Assembly (NCBI GenBank): GCA_964595485.1 | Contig: CAZQQN010000001.1 | Coordinates: 1-64,000 of the forward strand | Origin: CAZQQN01 sp964595485 | GTDB taxonomy: Bacteria; Bacteroidota; Bacteroidia; CAILMK01; CAYYUA01 | Reading direction: 5' to 3' | DNA: 64,000 nt | Notes under the pieces: model-generated | Databases searched by the model: none | What the model was told of the DNA's origin: nothing | What the model saw: only the letters and a program-made list of their open reading frames with translations | Shown here: positions 9,398 to 18,019 of the stretch, piece after piece | How positions within the stretch are numbered: the first letter of the stretch is position 1 | Layout of the letters: the number at the start of each line of letters is the position of its first letter | Position numbers and translations under genes: made by a program

Positions 9398-9420
9398 GCC
9401 AACCTTGAATAAAGCTGGAA

Positions 9421-9455
9421 AAAAAAGGGGAATGCTTTGCATTCCCCTTTTTTTT
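9421..9455. terminator. Bidirectional terminator between ahcY and icd
   Basis: A stem 9424-9435 (AAAGGGGAATGC) pairs with 9439-9450 around a 3-nt loop, with an A-run before it and a T-run after it (9448-9455). It can therefore terminate ahcY on + and icd on -. Confidence 0.85.
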
Positions 9456-9517
9456 GGGTTAAAACTACTGGGTTAGGTTAATTTTCCATCATCGTAGTAA
9501 ATGCTGGATTTTCCATT

Positions 9518-10798
9518 TTAAACTTTAACCGAGTCCATTTCTTTGATAATTTCATGCCCGAATTCAGAGCATTTGAGCTTAGTGGCATCATCCATCATAC
9601 GGGCAAAATCATAGGTAACCCGTCCATTGCTAATGGCCCTCTCCATGCCGTACTGAACCAGGTCCCGTGCCTTAAACCAGCCCATGTATTCAAGCATTAA
9701 GGATCCGGATAACAGTAATGAACCAGGGTTTACCTTATCCTGACCAGCATATTTTGGTGCAGTACCATGAGTGGCTTCAAATATAGCATGTCCTGATTCA
9801 TAGTTAATATTGGCACCCGGTGCAATACCAATACCTCCAACCATAGCGGCTAAGGCATCTGAAATGTAGTCGCCATTTAGATTCATGGTAGCTATCACTG
9901 AGTATTCTTTAGGCCTTAGCAGTATCTGTTGAAGGAAAGCATCGGCTATTGCATCATTGACGATAATCTTACCATCTTTTTTAGCCTGTTTTTCAGCTTC
10001 TGCGGCAGCGTCTTTTCCTTGTTCATTTTCAATGCGATCCCACTCAAGTCCGGTAAAAACTTTGTCCCCAAATTCTTTTTCAGCCAATTCATAACCCCAT
10101 TGCTTGAAAGCGCCTTCGGTGAATTTCATGATATTACCTTTATGGACAAGGGTTACTGAGGGCAGATCCTTATAAATGGCATATTCGATAGCTGATCTCA
10201 CGAGCCTCTCTGTCCCTTCTTTAGAGATGGGTTTGATGCCTATAGAGGAGGTTTCCGGGAAACGAATCTTATCATTATCCATATCATTCCGGATAAAAGA
10301 TTTCATTTTCTCGTTTTCCTCTGTTCCATGCATGAATTCAATACCAGCGTAAATGTCCTCAGTATTTTCGCGAAAAATATGCATATCCACTTCCTCCGGG
10401 TGTTTAACCGGTGAAGGGGTGCCTTTATACCAGGTCACGGGTCTCAGACAAGTGAAAAGGTCAAGCTCTTGCCTTAAGGCTACATTAAGAGAGCGGATAC
10501 CACCACCAACCGGTGTGGTAAGAGGCCCTTTAATACCTACCAGGTAATCATTAAAAGTGGAGAGCGTTTCATCGGGTAACCATTCTCCTGTTTTATCCTT
10601 TGATTTCTGCCCTGCTAATACTTCTCTCCATTCTATCTTTTTCTGCCCGCCATAGGCTTTTTCAACTGCTGCATCAAATACTTGTACAGCAGCATTCCAT
10701 ATATCGGGTCCAGTTCCATCTCCTTCTATGAATGGTACGATGGGATTATCGGGTACTTGTAGCTCGCCTCCTTCTTTGGTTATCTTTTGTCCAGCCAT
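9518..10798 (-). CDS. icd: Isocitrate dehydrogenase (NADP-dependent)
   Basis: Isocitrate dehydrogenase of the E. coli type, 426 residues, converting isocitrate to 2-oxoglutarate and CO2 in the TCA cycle. The N-terminal IPFIEGDGTG-like block (VPFIEGDGTGPDIW), the substrate loop GGGIRSLNVALRQ (Ser103, equivalent to the phosphorylated Ser113 of E. coli) and the metal-binding signature NLNGDYISDALAAMVGG are all present. NADP preference is inferred from family resemblance. No AceK kinase gene is in the window. A TAnnTTTG box 34 bp upstream supports the chosen ATG. It is transcribed toward ahcY and shares its terminator. Confidence 0.95.
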   Translation of the reverse strand: MAGQKITKEGGELQVPDNPIVPFIEGDGTGPDIWNAAVQVFDAAVEKAYGGQKKIEWREVLAGQKSKDKTGEWLPDETLSTFNDYLVGIKGPLTTPVGGGIRSLNVALRQELDLFTCLRPVTWYKGTPSPVKHPEEVDMHIFRENTEDIYAGIEFMHGTEENEKMKSFIRNDMDNDKIRFPETSSIGIKPISKEGTERLVRSAIEYAIYKDLPSVTLVHKGNIMKFTEGAFKQWGYELAEKEFGDKVFTGLEWDRIENEQGKDAAAEAEKQAKKDGKIIVNDAIADAFLQQILLRPKEYSVIATMNLNGDYISDALAAMVGGIGIAPGANINYESGHAIFEATHGTAPKYAGQDKVNPGSLLLSGSLMLEYMGWFKARDLVQYGMERAISNGRVTYDFARMMDDATKLKCSEFGHEIIKEMDSVKV

Positions 10799-10831
10799 AA
10801 TGATTGCTTTTAGTCGTTATTCAGGTTTTTA

Positions 10832-10839
10832 CAAAGTTA
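10832..10839 (-). promoter_or_regulatory. -7 element of icd
   Basis: On the minus strand this reads TAACTTTG, an exact TAnnTTTG. It would give a leader of about 25-30 nt. The -33 element is weak (TTTC). Confidence 0.4.
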
Positions 10840-10939
10840 ACCCTTTCCGGAGGTTTGAAAAATTCCTTCTCGTCTACTTTCATGGCTTATTTTCTATGCT
10901 GTTGACGGACAAGGGAACACGAAATTGAAGAAAGGATAT

Positions 10940-11485
10940 TCAAACCTTCCGGAATTTGATGTAAGATCCGACATGAGGCGGTTCCTCCCCTTTATTAAGG
11001 AAGTCAAAATATTTTTCCAGCGCAAACTGGGTTGATGAAAAGGCTAATTCATGCCAGGGAATTGAGGATTCATCAAAAAACTCCGCTTCAAGACTCTCTT
11101 CGCCCGGAAAAATATCATCCGGATTTTCAATTTTAGCCCTGAAATGAAGGTAAATTTGATTGATATGGGTAATGCTGAAAACCGTATGAAGTGTTTCAAT
11201 ACCTACTTTGGCATTGGCTTCTTCCCAAGTTTCCCGTTTAGCACCTTCATCAACGGTTTCCCCATTTTCAAGGAAACCAGCCGGCACATTCCAAAAGCCC
11301 ACGAAAGGTTCAATGGCTCTTTTACATAGAAGAATTTTGTCTTTGTGATAAGGAACGCAACCAACAACCATTTTAGGGTTGGAGTAATGTACCATGCCAC
11401 ATGATGGGCAGTAATGGCGTTTAATGGGGTCATTATCGATATGGTTAATGGTGAGCTCATTGCCGCAGTGTGTGCAATAATTCAT
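10940..11485 (-). CDS. Zinc-ribbon Nudix hydrolase
   Basis: A 181-residue Nudix hydrolase, predicted to cleave a nucleoside-diphosphate-linked compound; similar proteins act on NADH, FAD or ADP-ribose. An N-terminal zinc ribbon has CxxC pairs at Cys4/Cys7 and ~Cys26/Cys29, as in the NudC/NUDX23 branch. The Nudix box starts GFLENGETVDEGAKRETWEEA; the terminal Gly of the consensus (EExGU) is Asn here, while the metal-binding Glu residues are kept. No signal peptide, so cytosolic. It stands alone between icd and the M48 operon. Exact substrate unknown. Confidence 0.85.
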   Translation of the reverse strand: MNYCTHCGNELTINHIDNDPIKRHYCPSCGMVHYSNPKMVVGCVPYHKDKILLCKRAIEPFVGFWNVPAGFLENGETVDEGAKRETWEEANAKVGIETLHTVFSITHINQIYLHFRAKIENPDDIFPGEESLEAEFFDESSIPWHELAFSSTQFALEKYFDFLNKGEEPPHVGSYIKFRKV

Positions 11486-11640
11486 GTATTTATCCCTGGC
11501 GGAACCTGGTTTTTGCTGTTAATAAAGTAGAAATGATAATTCAAAATATAAAATTGTAACAAAGAAGCTCCAATCTGGGTTTTCTCTATCAAATTTTGCT
11601 CAAAAAGCCGTCCTACTAAGGGGGGTATTTATCAAATCTA

Positions 11641-12441
11641 TTAGGTCGGGTTATCCTCAACGGCCTTTTTTAATGATTCCCACTTAGCCTGACTAAGTAT
11701 CCTCTGGCTTTCAATATCCTTTTCCCCTATGAAATTGAGAACGGATTTAGCTCTTTGCTTAGCGTTCGGATGGGTACTTAACCACTTATTTAAAGTGCCT
11801 GAAGAGGTTTCTCCGAATCGGTAAAGTAAATCCGCAAATTGCGTTGGGTCTATTTTGGCGGATGATAGGTACTTCACCGCCGTTTGGTCTGCTTCCCTCT
11901 CTAAATCCCGGTCATAAGCGTTTGACGATATTACCCGAAAAATTTTTCCCATTACGTTTCCGCCTGTATTGCCAGATGTAGCAGTAATTAATAGTGATAG
12001 CCCCAACTCTTTGACCAATTTTTTCATCACGTGGTTTTTCTTGATGTGGGCTAGCTCATGACTTAATACACCACATAACTCTGCTTCATTCTCACAATAA
12101 TCGATTAATCCGCTAAAGACTACTATATGGCCACCGGGAAGAGCAAAGGCATTCACATGATCATTTTTGATAACATGCAAGTCCACTTCCTTGCCATTTA
12201 GCCCATTTTTATAGCATATATGCCCAATTAAAGTATCTAAGCGAGTAGTCACACTGTCATTGTAAATAATAGTTTCTTTTTGCTTAACCCGGGCCCAGAG
12301 ATGATCGCCAACCTTCTCGGCTGTTTGATCTTTTTGATTATTGAGATTCAGTAGGGCCAGCCAATTGATACTGCTGAGTCCATAATAAGCTAATGAAAGG
12401 CCAAGGATGGTAATAATAAGCTCTAAACCAAACCTTTTCAT
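11641..12441 (-). CDS. M48 family metallopeptidase
   Basis: A 266-residue Ste24/HtpX-class zinc peptidase. An N-terminal membrane anchor (~7-30) precedes a periplasm-facing catalytic domain with the HExxH motif HELAH at 128-132 and the third ligand region DLEREAD about 55 residues later. A second hydrophobic stretch after the motif (ELGLSLLITAT) is typical of the family. It is shorter than HtpX and resembles the LoiP/BepA-type single-domain peptidases that act in envelope quality control, though it has an anchor rather than a lipobox. It is the last gene of a tight four-gene minus-strand operon. Confidence 0.88.
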   Translation of the reverse strand: MKRFGLELIITILGLSLAYYGLSSINWLALLNLNNQKDQTAEKVGDHLWARVKQKETIIYNDSVTTRLDTLIGHICYKNGLNGKEVDLHVIKNDHVNAFALPGGHIVVFSGLIDYCENEAELCGVLSHELAHIKKNHVMKKLVKELGLSLLITATSGNTGGNVMGKIFRVISSNAYDRDLEREADQTAVKYLSSAKIDPTQFADLLYRFGETSSGTLNKWLSTHPNAKQRAKSVLNFIGEKDIESQRILSQAKWESLKKAVEDNPT

Positions 12442-12442
12442 A

Positions 12443-12874
12443 TCATGCCCGGCATATTTGGTTAGTCAGACTACCATAAACCCACCATTCTACATGTTTC
12501 CCTTTATTAGCTTGAATGGAAGTTATGATGGTAGCCACAAATTCTATTAAATTAGCAAACAAGAGAATGATCAAATAAGCAATAAAACTATTGGATACCG
12601 TCATGGAACTGAAAATGATGCTTAAAGTCCAATAAATGCCAAAGCTATTCAACAGGAAAAGGGTAAATTGGGATAGGAGTGCCTGGGTACAGTGCCATCG
12701 GACAAAATAGGTACTCTTCCGTTTGCCTAAATAAAAAATAAGGGTAGCCAGGAAATTCAGAATGGGAAAAGGCATTCCCCCTGCGACTGCTATCAGGGAC
12801 ATGATGTAACTGTAAGAAGCCTTTTCAGCCTCATGCTTAGCAGGGGAATAGGAAAAATGCTTAATAAAGATCAT
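12443..12874 (-). CDS. Small polytopic membrane protein, DUF4870-like
   Basis: 143 residues with about three to four membrane segments. The centre YFGKRKSTYFVRWHCTQALL-like stretch (LGKRKSTYFVRWHCTQALLS) matches the conserved core of the DUF4870-type family found widely in Bacteroidota. Function unknown. The start overlaps the upstream DUF2752 gene by 4 bp and the M48 gene begins 1 bp after its stop, so translation is probably coupled. The assignment rests on pattern recognition of the core motif. Confidence 0.75.
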   Translation of the reverse strand: MIFIKHFSYSPAKHEAEKASYSYIMSLIAVAGGMPFPILNFLATLIFYLGKRKSTYFVRWHCTQALLSQFTLFLLNSFGIYWTLSIIFSSMTVSNSFIAYLIILLFANLIEFVATIITSIQANKGKHVEWWVYGSLTNQICRA

Positions 12875-13299
12875 AGCCCTTTAACAATATTCCAAATCCA
12901 ATTAAGCAAAACCAGCACCATAAAAGGAATCAATACCCCTTTTTGGTTCATCCATTTTTCAAATGACTGGAAGGCGCTAAGGAAACTATCATTACCGGTT
13001 AATAAATCCCATAAAATCCAGATTGGTGTTACCAGCATCACACTCAATAAAATCAAACCAAATGGGTTCAAATAAAGCGCTTGTTCCATAGCTCCCTGCA
13101 TTATAGTCAGCATTGACCTTGTGGTTCCACAGGCGGGGCAAGCAAGCCCTGATGCCTGCTTGAACAGGCAAAAAGTAAAACCCGTTTTTTCAACAGGTTT
13201 CATCCCAAGGTAATTGATAAATAGCCAGGCATAACCTACAACCGTAAGTATTAGCAAAAAGCCGTATAAGCCATTTTTAGTTTTAACCAATGATTGCAT
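12871..13299 (-). CDS. DUF2752 membrane protein
   Basis: A short polytopic membrane protein with the DUF2752 hallmark: a conserved loop C-L-F-K...CPACGTTRS, here CLFKQASGLACPACGTTRS, followed by NPFG and two further membrane helices. I chose the ATG at 13299 (143 residues), which overlaps the TM2 gene by 17 bp; an in-frame ATG at 13332 would overlap it by 50 bp. DUF2752 proteins have no established function. Pairing with a TM2 gene is seen in other Bacteroidota and suggests a joint membrane role. Confidence 0.82.
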   Translation of the reverse strand: MQSLVKTKNGLYGFLLILTVVGYAWLFINYLGMKPVEKTGFTFCLFKQASGLACPACGTTRSMLTIMQGAMEQALYLNPFGLILLSVMLVTPIWILWDLLTGNDSFLSAFQSFEKWMNQKGVLIPFMVLVLLNWIWNIVKGL

Positions 13300-13621
13300 G
13301 GATCCTTTCAAGGTTTTTTTGTCGGGCTGCATCCATTATTAAAAACCAATCGATAATAGCCCATATACCTAAGCCTCCACAAGTAATAAGTTTACCGACT
13401 CCTAAACCGACATCACCTATCAAGAATCGGTCAATACCTAAATTGCCGGCCAGAATTGAAACTATTAAACTTATGGTTGGGTCATTAAACTGAAGGGTCT
13501 GTACCCTGGTCCATTTGTCCTCGTCCAACTCTAATAGCTGGCTTCGGAGGTGTTGCATTTGATGCTCTTCAAAATATTTGCTGTGCGTGTTGATAAATAA
13601 ATCTACCTTTTGCTCATCCAT
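13283..13621 (-). CDS. TM2 domain protein
   Basis: 112 residues. A hydrophilic N-terminal helix region (~1-45) precedes a TM2 domain: two membrane helices around the motif GIDRFLIGDVGLGVGKL, then TCGGLGIWAIIDWFLIM. This (G.DRF..G...G..KL...GG.GIW..IDW) is the TM2 signature. It heads the four-gene operon. The role of bacterial TM2 proteins is not settled. Confidence 0.9.
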   Translation of the reverse strand: MDEQKVDLFINTHSKYFEEHQMQHLRSQLLELDEDKWTRVQTLQFNDPTISLIVSILAGNLGIDRFLIGDVGLGVGKLITCGGLGIWAIIDWFLIMDAARQKNLERIHAIIG

Positions 13622-13927
13622 AGGTTTTGAGTTTTTAGATTATTGGCTTACCGATAAATTTTATGAAACAGGCGTTTCAATCTTAGTAATTTTTAAAAAA
13701 TGATCAAAATAGTTTACTAATTTTATGCAGGATGATAACCACTATATAACTTACTATTTTACCTTGATTATAAGCTTTAAAGAGGAGTGGGTGGTACTAT
13801 GGTTGAGTTTTGAAAATGGCGTATTTCAATGGTAATAGCTAAAGTTTCAAGAATATTGCAGAAATTCCCTGAATTGAATGATTAGCTAACCTATTAATTC
13901 CGCTTTGCCATTGAATGATCTAAGGCA
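13622..13927. other. Intergenic region between TM2 operon and E1 gene
   Basis: About 306 AT-rich bases between two minus-strand transcription units. It must contain the TM2 operon promoter and the end of the E1 transcript. I see no ORF, no strong hairpin with a T-run and no clear TAnnTTTG box. Confidence 0.5.
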
Positions 13928-15946
13928 TTAATATTCTGCTAAAGCTATCAATGCTTTCTCAAGTCGACTCTGAGCTAAAAATTGCGCCTCTAACTCCGGA
14001 TTAAAAGGAACCGGCGTATCTAAAGAAGCAATGCGTTTAACAGGCCCATCGAGGTATTCAAAGCATTGGTCACTAATATAAGAAGCAATAGTTCCACCAA
14101 AACTACCGGTATAAACGGCTTCTTCAAGGATCAGGATTTTACCTGTTTTAGCGAGGCTATTAATTACTGCTTCCTTGTCCCAAGGTACCAAAGTCCTTAA
14201 ATCTACGATCTCGCCTGAGATGTTGGGATTGTTATCTAATACTTCTTTAGCCCAATGAACACCGCTACCATAGGTTACGATAGTAACATCATTGCCTTCT
14301 TTCACTATTCTGGCTTTACCAATAGCAATGGTATAATAATCATCATATATGGGTTCGACTTGACCACGGTAAAGGGCTTTATGTTCAAAGAACATGACTG
14401 GGTTTGGGTCCTCAATGGAGGCATTGAGTAGTCCTTTGGCATCCATTGGTGTGGAAGGATAAACCACCTTAAGGCCCGGAGTATGGGTGAACCAGCCTTC
14501 AGTGGATTGGGAATGAAAAGGGCCGGCACCTGCACCTCCACCTGTTGGCATCCGTATTACCACATCTGCATTCTGTTCCCATCTGTAATGAATTTTAGCA
14601 AGGTTGTTCACGATCTGGTTAAAGCCCATGCTAACAAAATCAGCAAATTGCATCTCTATTACCGATTTAAAGTGCTCCACGGATAAGCCTAAACCTGCCC
14701 CGACAATAGCTGATTCACACAATGGGGTGTTGCGAACCCTCTCTTCTCCGAATTCATCCACAAAGCCTTGTGTTACCTTAAAAGCACCACCATACTCAGC
14801 AATATCCTGACCCATCAGTACTAATTCAGAATATCGCTGCATACTTTGCCATAAGGCATTGGTAATAGCGCCAATATATCGTTGCTCTGAACGCTGACTC
14901 GATTGCGGGTAATGATTGAAATTAAGGCTGTTGTTAATTTCTGAATTAGGTTTAATCTGAGGTTCAAAATCCATGTATACATCAGCTAATTCTTTGTCCG
15001 GTTCAGGGCTGACATCTGGTGCGTTGTAGGAGGTTTGTAGGGCATCATTAATTCGTTGGGTAAAATCGTCCCTGTAACCTTTTTCTTGATCATCGGTTAA
15101 GTAGCCCCCTTGCTTAAGGAATTCCCCGAAGTTATCAATAGGGTCTCGCTTTTCCCATTTATCAAATAATTTCTGCGGAACGTATTTGGTACCGGATGCT
15201 TCTTCATGGCCTCTCATTCGGAATGTCATGCATTCTACCATTACGGGCTTGTGGTTTTGGCGGATTTCCTCAGCTAATCCGGAGATAGTCTTGTAAACCT
15301 CCAGAACGTTATTGCCATCTATCTGGTAGCCCTGCATTCCGTAACCTTTTGCCCGCTCTACTATTCCCTGGCTTTTGTATTGTTCTGCTACTGGGGTAGA
15401 TAAGCCATAGCCATTGTTTTCAACTAAGAAAATGACGGGCAATTCCCATACAGCGGCCACATTCAATGCCTCGTGAAAATCGCCTTCACTGGTGCCACCT
15501 TCACCGGTAAAAGCTAGGGTAACCCTATGCTCTTGGCTTAGCTTATGAGATAGGCCAATACCAGTGGCAACCCCAAGTTGCGGGCCAAGATGAGAGATCA
15601 TACCAACGATGTGATGCTGATTAGTCCCGAAATGGAAAGAACGGTCGCGACCCTTGGTGAATCCGCCAGGCTTTCCCTCAAATTGTTCAAATAGTTGCTC
15701 AAGAGATATTCCCCTGTTTACAAAAACACCAAGGTTACGTATCAGCGGCAGGATGTATTCATTTTGGTAAAGGGATTGGGTTGCGCCTACCGAAACAGCC
15801 TCTTGCCCTATCCCGGAAAACCATTTGCTGATCTTCCCTTTACGCAATTGAATAAGCATTTTCTCCTCGATCATCCTGGGAAGAAGCATGCCTGTGTAAA
15901 GGGCCTGAAGCCGGTCTTTGGTTACATCGTTTGCATTAAATTCCAT
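13928..15946 (-). CDS. 2-oxoacid dehydrogenase E1, alpha-beta fusion
   Basis: 672 residues that join the two E1 subunits of a branched-chain/pyruvate-type 2-oxoacid dehydrogenase complex. Residues ~1-320 are the alpha (ThDP-binding) part, with the ThDP motif GEGGTSEGDFHEA...VENN at ~148-178. A ~30-residue polar linker follows. Residues ~355-672 are the beta part (GQDIAEYGGAFKVT, GGGAGAGPFHSQS, C-terminal transketolase-like domain). It decarboxylates a 2-oxoacid and transfers the acyl group to lipoyl-E2. The matching E2 is probably the gene at 60348. Branched-chain specificity is more likely than pyruvate but cannot be proven from sequence. Confidence 0.9.
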   Translation of the reverse strand: MEFNANDVTKDRLQALYTGMLLPRMIEEKMLIQLRKGKISKWFSGIGQEAVSVGATQSLYQNEYILPLIRNLGVFVNRGISLEQLFEQFEGKPGGFTKGRDRSFHFGTNQHHIVGMISHLGPQLGVATGIGLSHKLSQEHRVTLAFTGEGGTSEGDFHEALNVAAVWELPVIFLVENNGYGLSTPVAEQYKSQGIVERAKGYGMQGYQIDGNNVLEVYKTISGLAEEIRQNHKPVMVECMTFRMRGHEEASGTKYVPQKLFDKWEKRDPIDNFGEFLKQGGYLTDDQEKGYRDDFTQRINDALQTSYNAPDVSPEPDKELADVYMDFEPQIKPNSEINNSLNFNHYPQSSQRSEQRYIGAITNALWQSMQRYSELVLMGQDIAEYGGAFKVTQGFVDEFGEERVRNTPLCESAIVGAGLGLSVEHFKSVIEMQFADFVSMGFNQIVNNLAKIHYRWEQNADVVIRMPTGGGAGAGPFHSQSTEGWFTHTPGLKVVYPSTPMDAKGLLNASIEDPNPVMFFEHKALYRGQVEPIYDDYYTIAIGKARIVKEGNDVTIVTYGSGVHWAKEVLDNNPNISGEIVDLRTLVPWDKEAVINSLAKTGKILILEEAVYTGSFGGTIASYISDQCFEYLDGPVKRIASLDTPVPFNPELEAQFLAQSRLEKALIALAEY

Positions 15947-15971
15947 AAAGGGTTAATTTCTGAATAGGCTG

Positions 15972-15979
15972 CAAAGGTA
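15972..15979 (-). promoter_or_regulatory. -7 element of the E1 gene
   Basis: The minus strand reads TACCTTTG, an exact TAnnTTTG, 26 bp before the ATG, predicting a leader of ~20 nt. No good -33 element. Confidence 0.4.
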
Positions 15980-16042
15980 GGACAAGTTCAAAAAGCCGAA
16001 TACTAAATCAGCTATTAAGCTTAAGAACGGCTCTTGCGAGTT

Positions 16043-17944
16043 TTATTGTTTCTTAAGCCTTTTCCTGATGGTTTGGCCACCCTCTTTTATTTCAAGAAAG
16101 TGAGGACCATTAAGCAGTTTAGCAGTGTTAAACCGGAAACGTAATCCTTCTTTAACCTTTTTTTCCTCGATGACCTTTTCAGTAATGTCTTTCAATTTGA
16201 TAGTAGCGTCTTTTAAAGGAGAATTAAAGGTTATGTATAGTATCTCTTCTACTGGCCTTGGGTCCAAGGAATATTCTTTTGCTTTAAGGGGCTTATCAGA
16301 ACCAGGTGGGTAACCAACCTTTAAGCAATCCGAGATTGCACTACATTGATCAGTGATCTTAAGGGCATAATACCCATCACAGTCCGGTGTAAAGGTGCGA
16401 CTGGTCTCCCCTTTGATTGGTTCAAAGCTTGACCGGCAGCGACCCCATTGGTAATTGGCCTTTCTTTCTTGGGCCTTAAGCTTATCTCCCTCTTTGATAA
16501 CGGAATCGTTGATGGGATTAATTGACACTTCATAGGTTACAATGCTATCGCAATATTGGTTGGTTTTGTCCCGTGCCGGGATGGTATCCTTATAGCTACC
16601 TGATTTGGTATAAGTTTCATCACCACTCGGTACTGTGAAACGATTGCATGCTTTAACGGTATCAGTAGCTGTAACCGCTTTTTTGCAAGGGCCAACCCGG
16701 ATGGCCCAGCCATCTTTTTTTTGATAGGTATAGTCCTCTTCAGTATCGGAAAAAGCAGAATAACCGATAGCTAAATAATGATTTTTCTTTAGCAAAGCAA
16801 TATCTTGAAAACCATTGGGCATTTTATTACCATAATTACGATCCCAAAGAATTTTGCCACTTCCATTGGCATTCGCTATCCAGCCTTTTGGTTTATTGTT
16901 TTTTTTAGGGAAACTTTTGCCGCATAACACCAAATTCTGGGCTTGGTCTATTTCTAAGGATTGAATATTGGCTTTTGGCTCATTCTTGTAATGCATTTCC
17001 CGCTTCATTGAGCCATTGCTATCAATTTTAAGAAGCCAAGCATAGCCATTTTTAGTACCGCCAGCTAACAAGCTTTTATCTGGTAAAACCTTTAGGGTGT
17101 TCAATTGGTCTTTACCTTTTCCGCCAAAGGTTTTTTTCCATTGGATTGTGCCTCTATTGCCAATTTTTATCAACCAGCCATCCGTTTTTCCTTTGTTCTT
17201 GGTCACATCCAATGAATCCGATGCTGTATGGCCGGCCATTATGTACTCACCATCCTCATCCTGTACAATAGCTTCTGCTAAATCAACTTTAGGACCTCCA
17301 TAAGTTGATTTCCATTGAATTTTACCTTTTCGCGAAAGCTTTAAAACCCATACATCTGTTTTTCCATAATTACTTGAAACATCCTGATCGCCCAAAGAGC
17401 TGTAGCCAGTTATGATGTAGCCATCATCACGGGTTTTCAGGATTGCCTCAGCACCGTCATTAAGGGTACTACCATAAGTATTTTCCCATTGAATACCTCC
17501 GGATGAATCTACTTTCACCACCCAAATATCCGATAGGCCATTGTTATCTGATACGTCCCCACCGTTAGAAATGGTCTGACCTGTTAAAATACAACCACCA
17601 TCAGCGGTGATTGTCATATCCTTTGCTTGATCTAAAAAGGAGCCGCCGTATGTTTCTTCCCAGATTTTCTTCCCTCCTTGCCTTAATTTGATAAGCCAAA
17701 ATTCTTTGTTAGTAGCATGAGTGGAAGAATTTTCAGGATTCATAGTGTGACCGGCAATAAAAAGGCTCTCACCGGAGGTTTCTTTGATAACTTCAATGTT
17801 ATCTTCCCCATGCCCGCCAAGATACTTATCCCACAATAATTCCTGGCCTGTTGCGCTGAAAAAGGGCATTAAGAATATGGCAACAAACGCTGTTATAAGT
17901 TGAAGCCATCTGACCTTCCATTTCAAGTTGGAAAATGCAGCCAT
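16043..17944 (-). CDS. Secreted propeller-like repeat protein with T9SS-type C-terminus
   Basis: 633 residues. The N-terminus has a long hydrophobic segment (~14-33, LITAFVAIFLMPFFSATGQ) consistent with a signal peptide. About six repeats of ~50-60 residues follow, with the pattern W-TYGG...D.A..I...DGGYI..G...S...DVS.N.G..D.WV.K, typical of Bacteroidota propeller-like secreted proteins. From ~400, a module with paired Cys (CNRFTVPSG...YCDSIVTYEV) and an Ig/PKD-like part occur. The C-terminal ~80 residues (SLDPRPVEEILYITF to IRKRLKKQ) resemble a T9SS sorting domain but lack the usual YPNP opening. No enzymatic motif. Function unknown. The gene is minus-strand, between gltX and the E1 gene. 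Confidence 0.8.
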   Translation of the reverse strand: MAAFSNLKWKVRWLQLITAFVAIFLMPFFSATGQELLWDKYLGGHGEDNIEVIKETSGESLFIAGHTMNPENSSTHATNKEFWLIKLRQGGKKIWEETYGGSFLDQAKDMTITADGGCILTGQTISNGGDVSDNNGLSDIWVVKVDSSGGIQWENTYGSTLNDGAEAILKTRDDGYIITGYSSLGDQDVSSNYGKTDVWVLKLSRKGKIQWKSTYGGPKVDLAEAIVQDEDGEYIMAGHTASDSLDVTKNKGKTDGWLIKIGNRGTIQWKKTFGGKGKDQLNTLKVLPDKSLLAGGTKNGYAWLLKIDSNGSMKREMHYKNEPKANIQSLEIDQAQNLVLCGKSFPKKNNKPKGWIANANGSGKILWDRNYGNKMPNGFQDIALLKKNHYLAIGYSAFSDTEEDYTYQKKDGWAIRVGPCKKAVTATDTVKACNRFTVPSGDETYTKSGSYKDTIPARDKTNQYCDSIVTYEVSINPINDSVIKEGDKLKAQERKANYQWGRCRSSFEPIKGETSRTFTPDCDGYYALKITDQCSAISDCLKVGYPPGSDKPLKAKEYSLDPRPVEEILYITFNSPLKDATIKLKDITEKVIEEKKVKEGLRFRFNTAKLLNGPHFLEIKEGGQTIRKRLKKQ

Positions 17945-18019
17945 TGTTTATTTATTCCCTTTTATCGGGCTTTTAAATATACCCAGTCCTGGCATGTTTG
18001 CTAAACAGGGACAGCTGTA

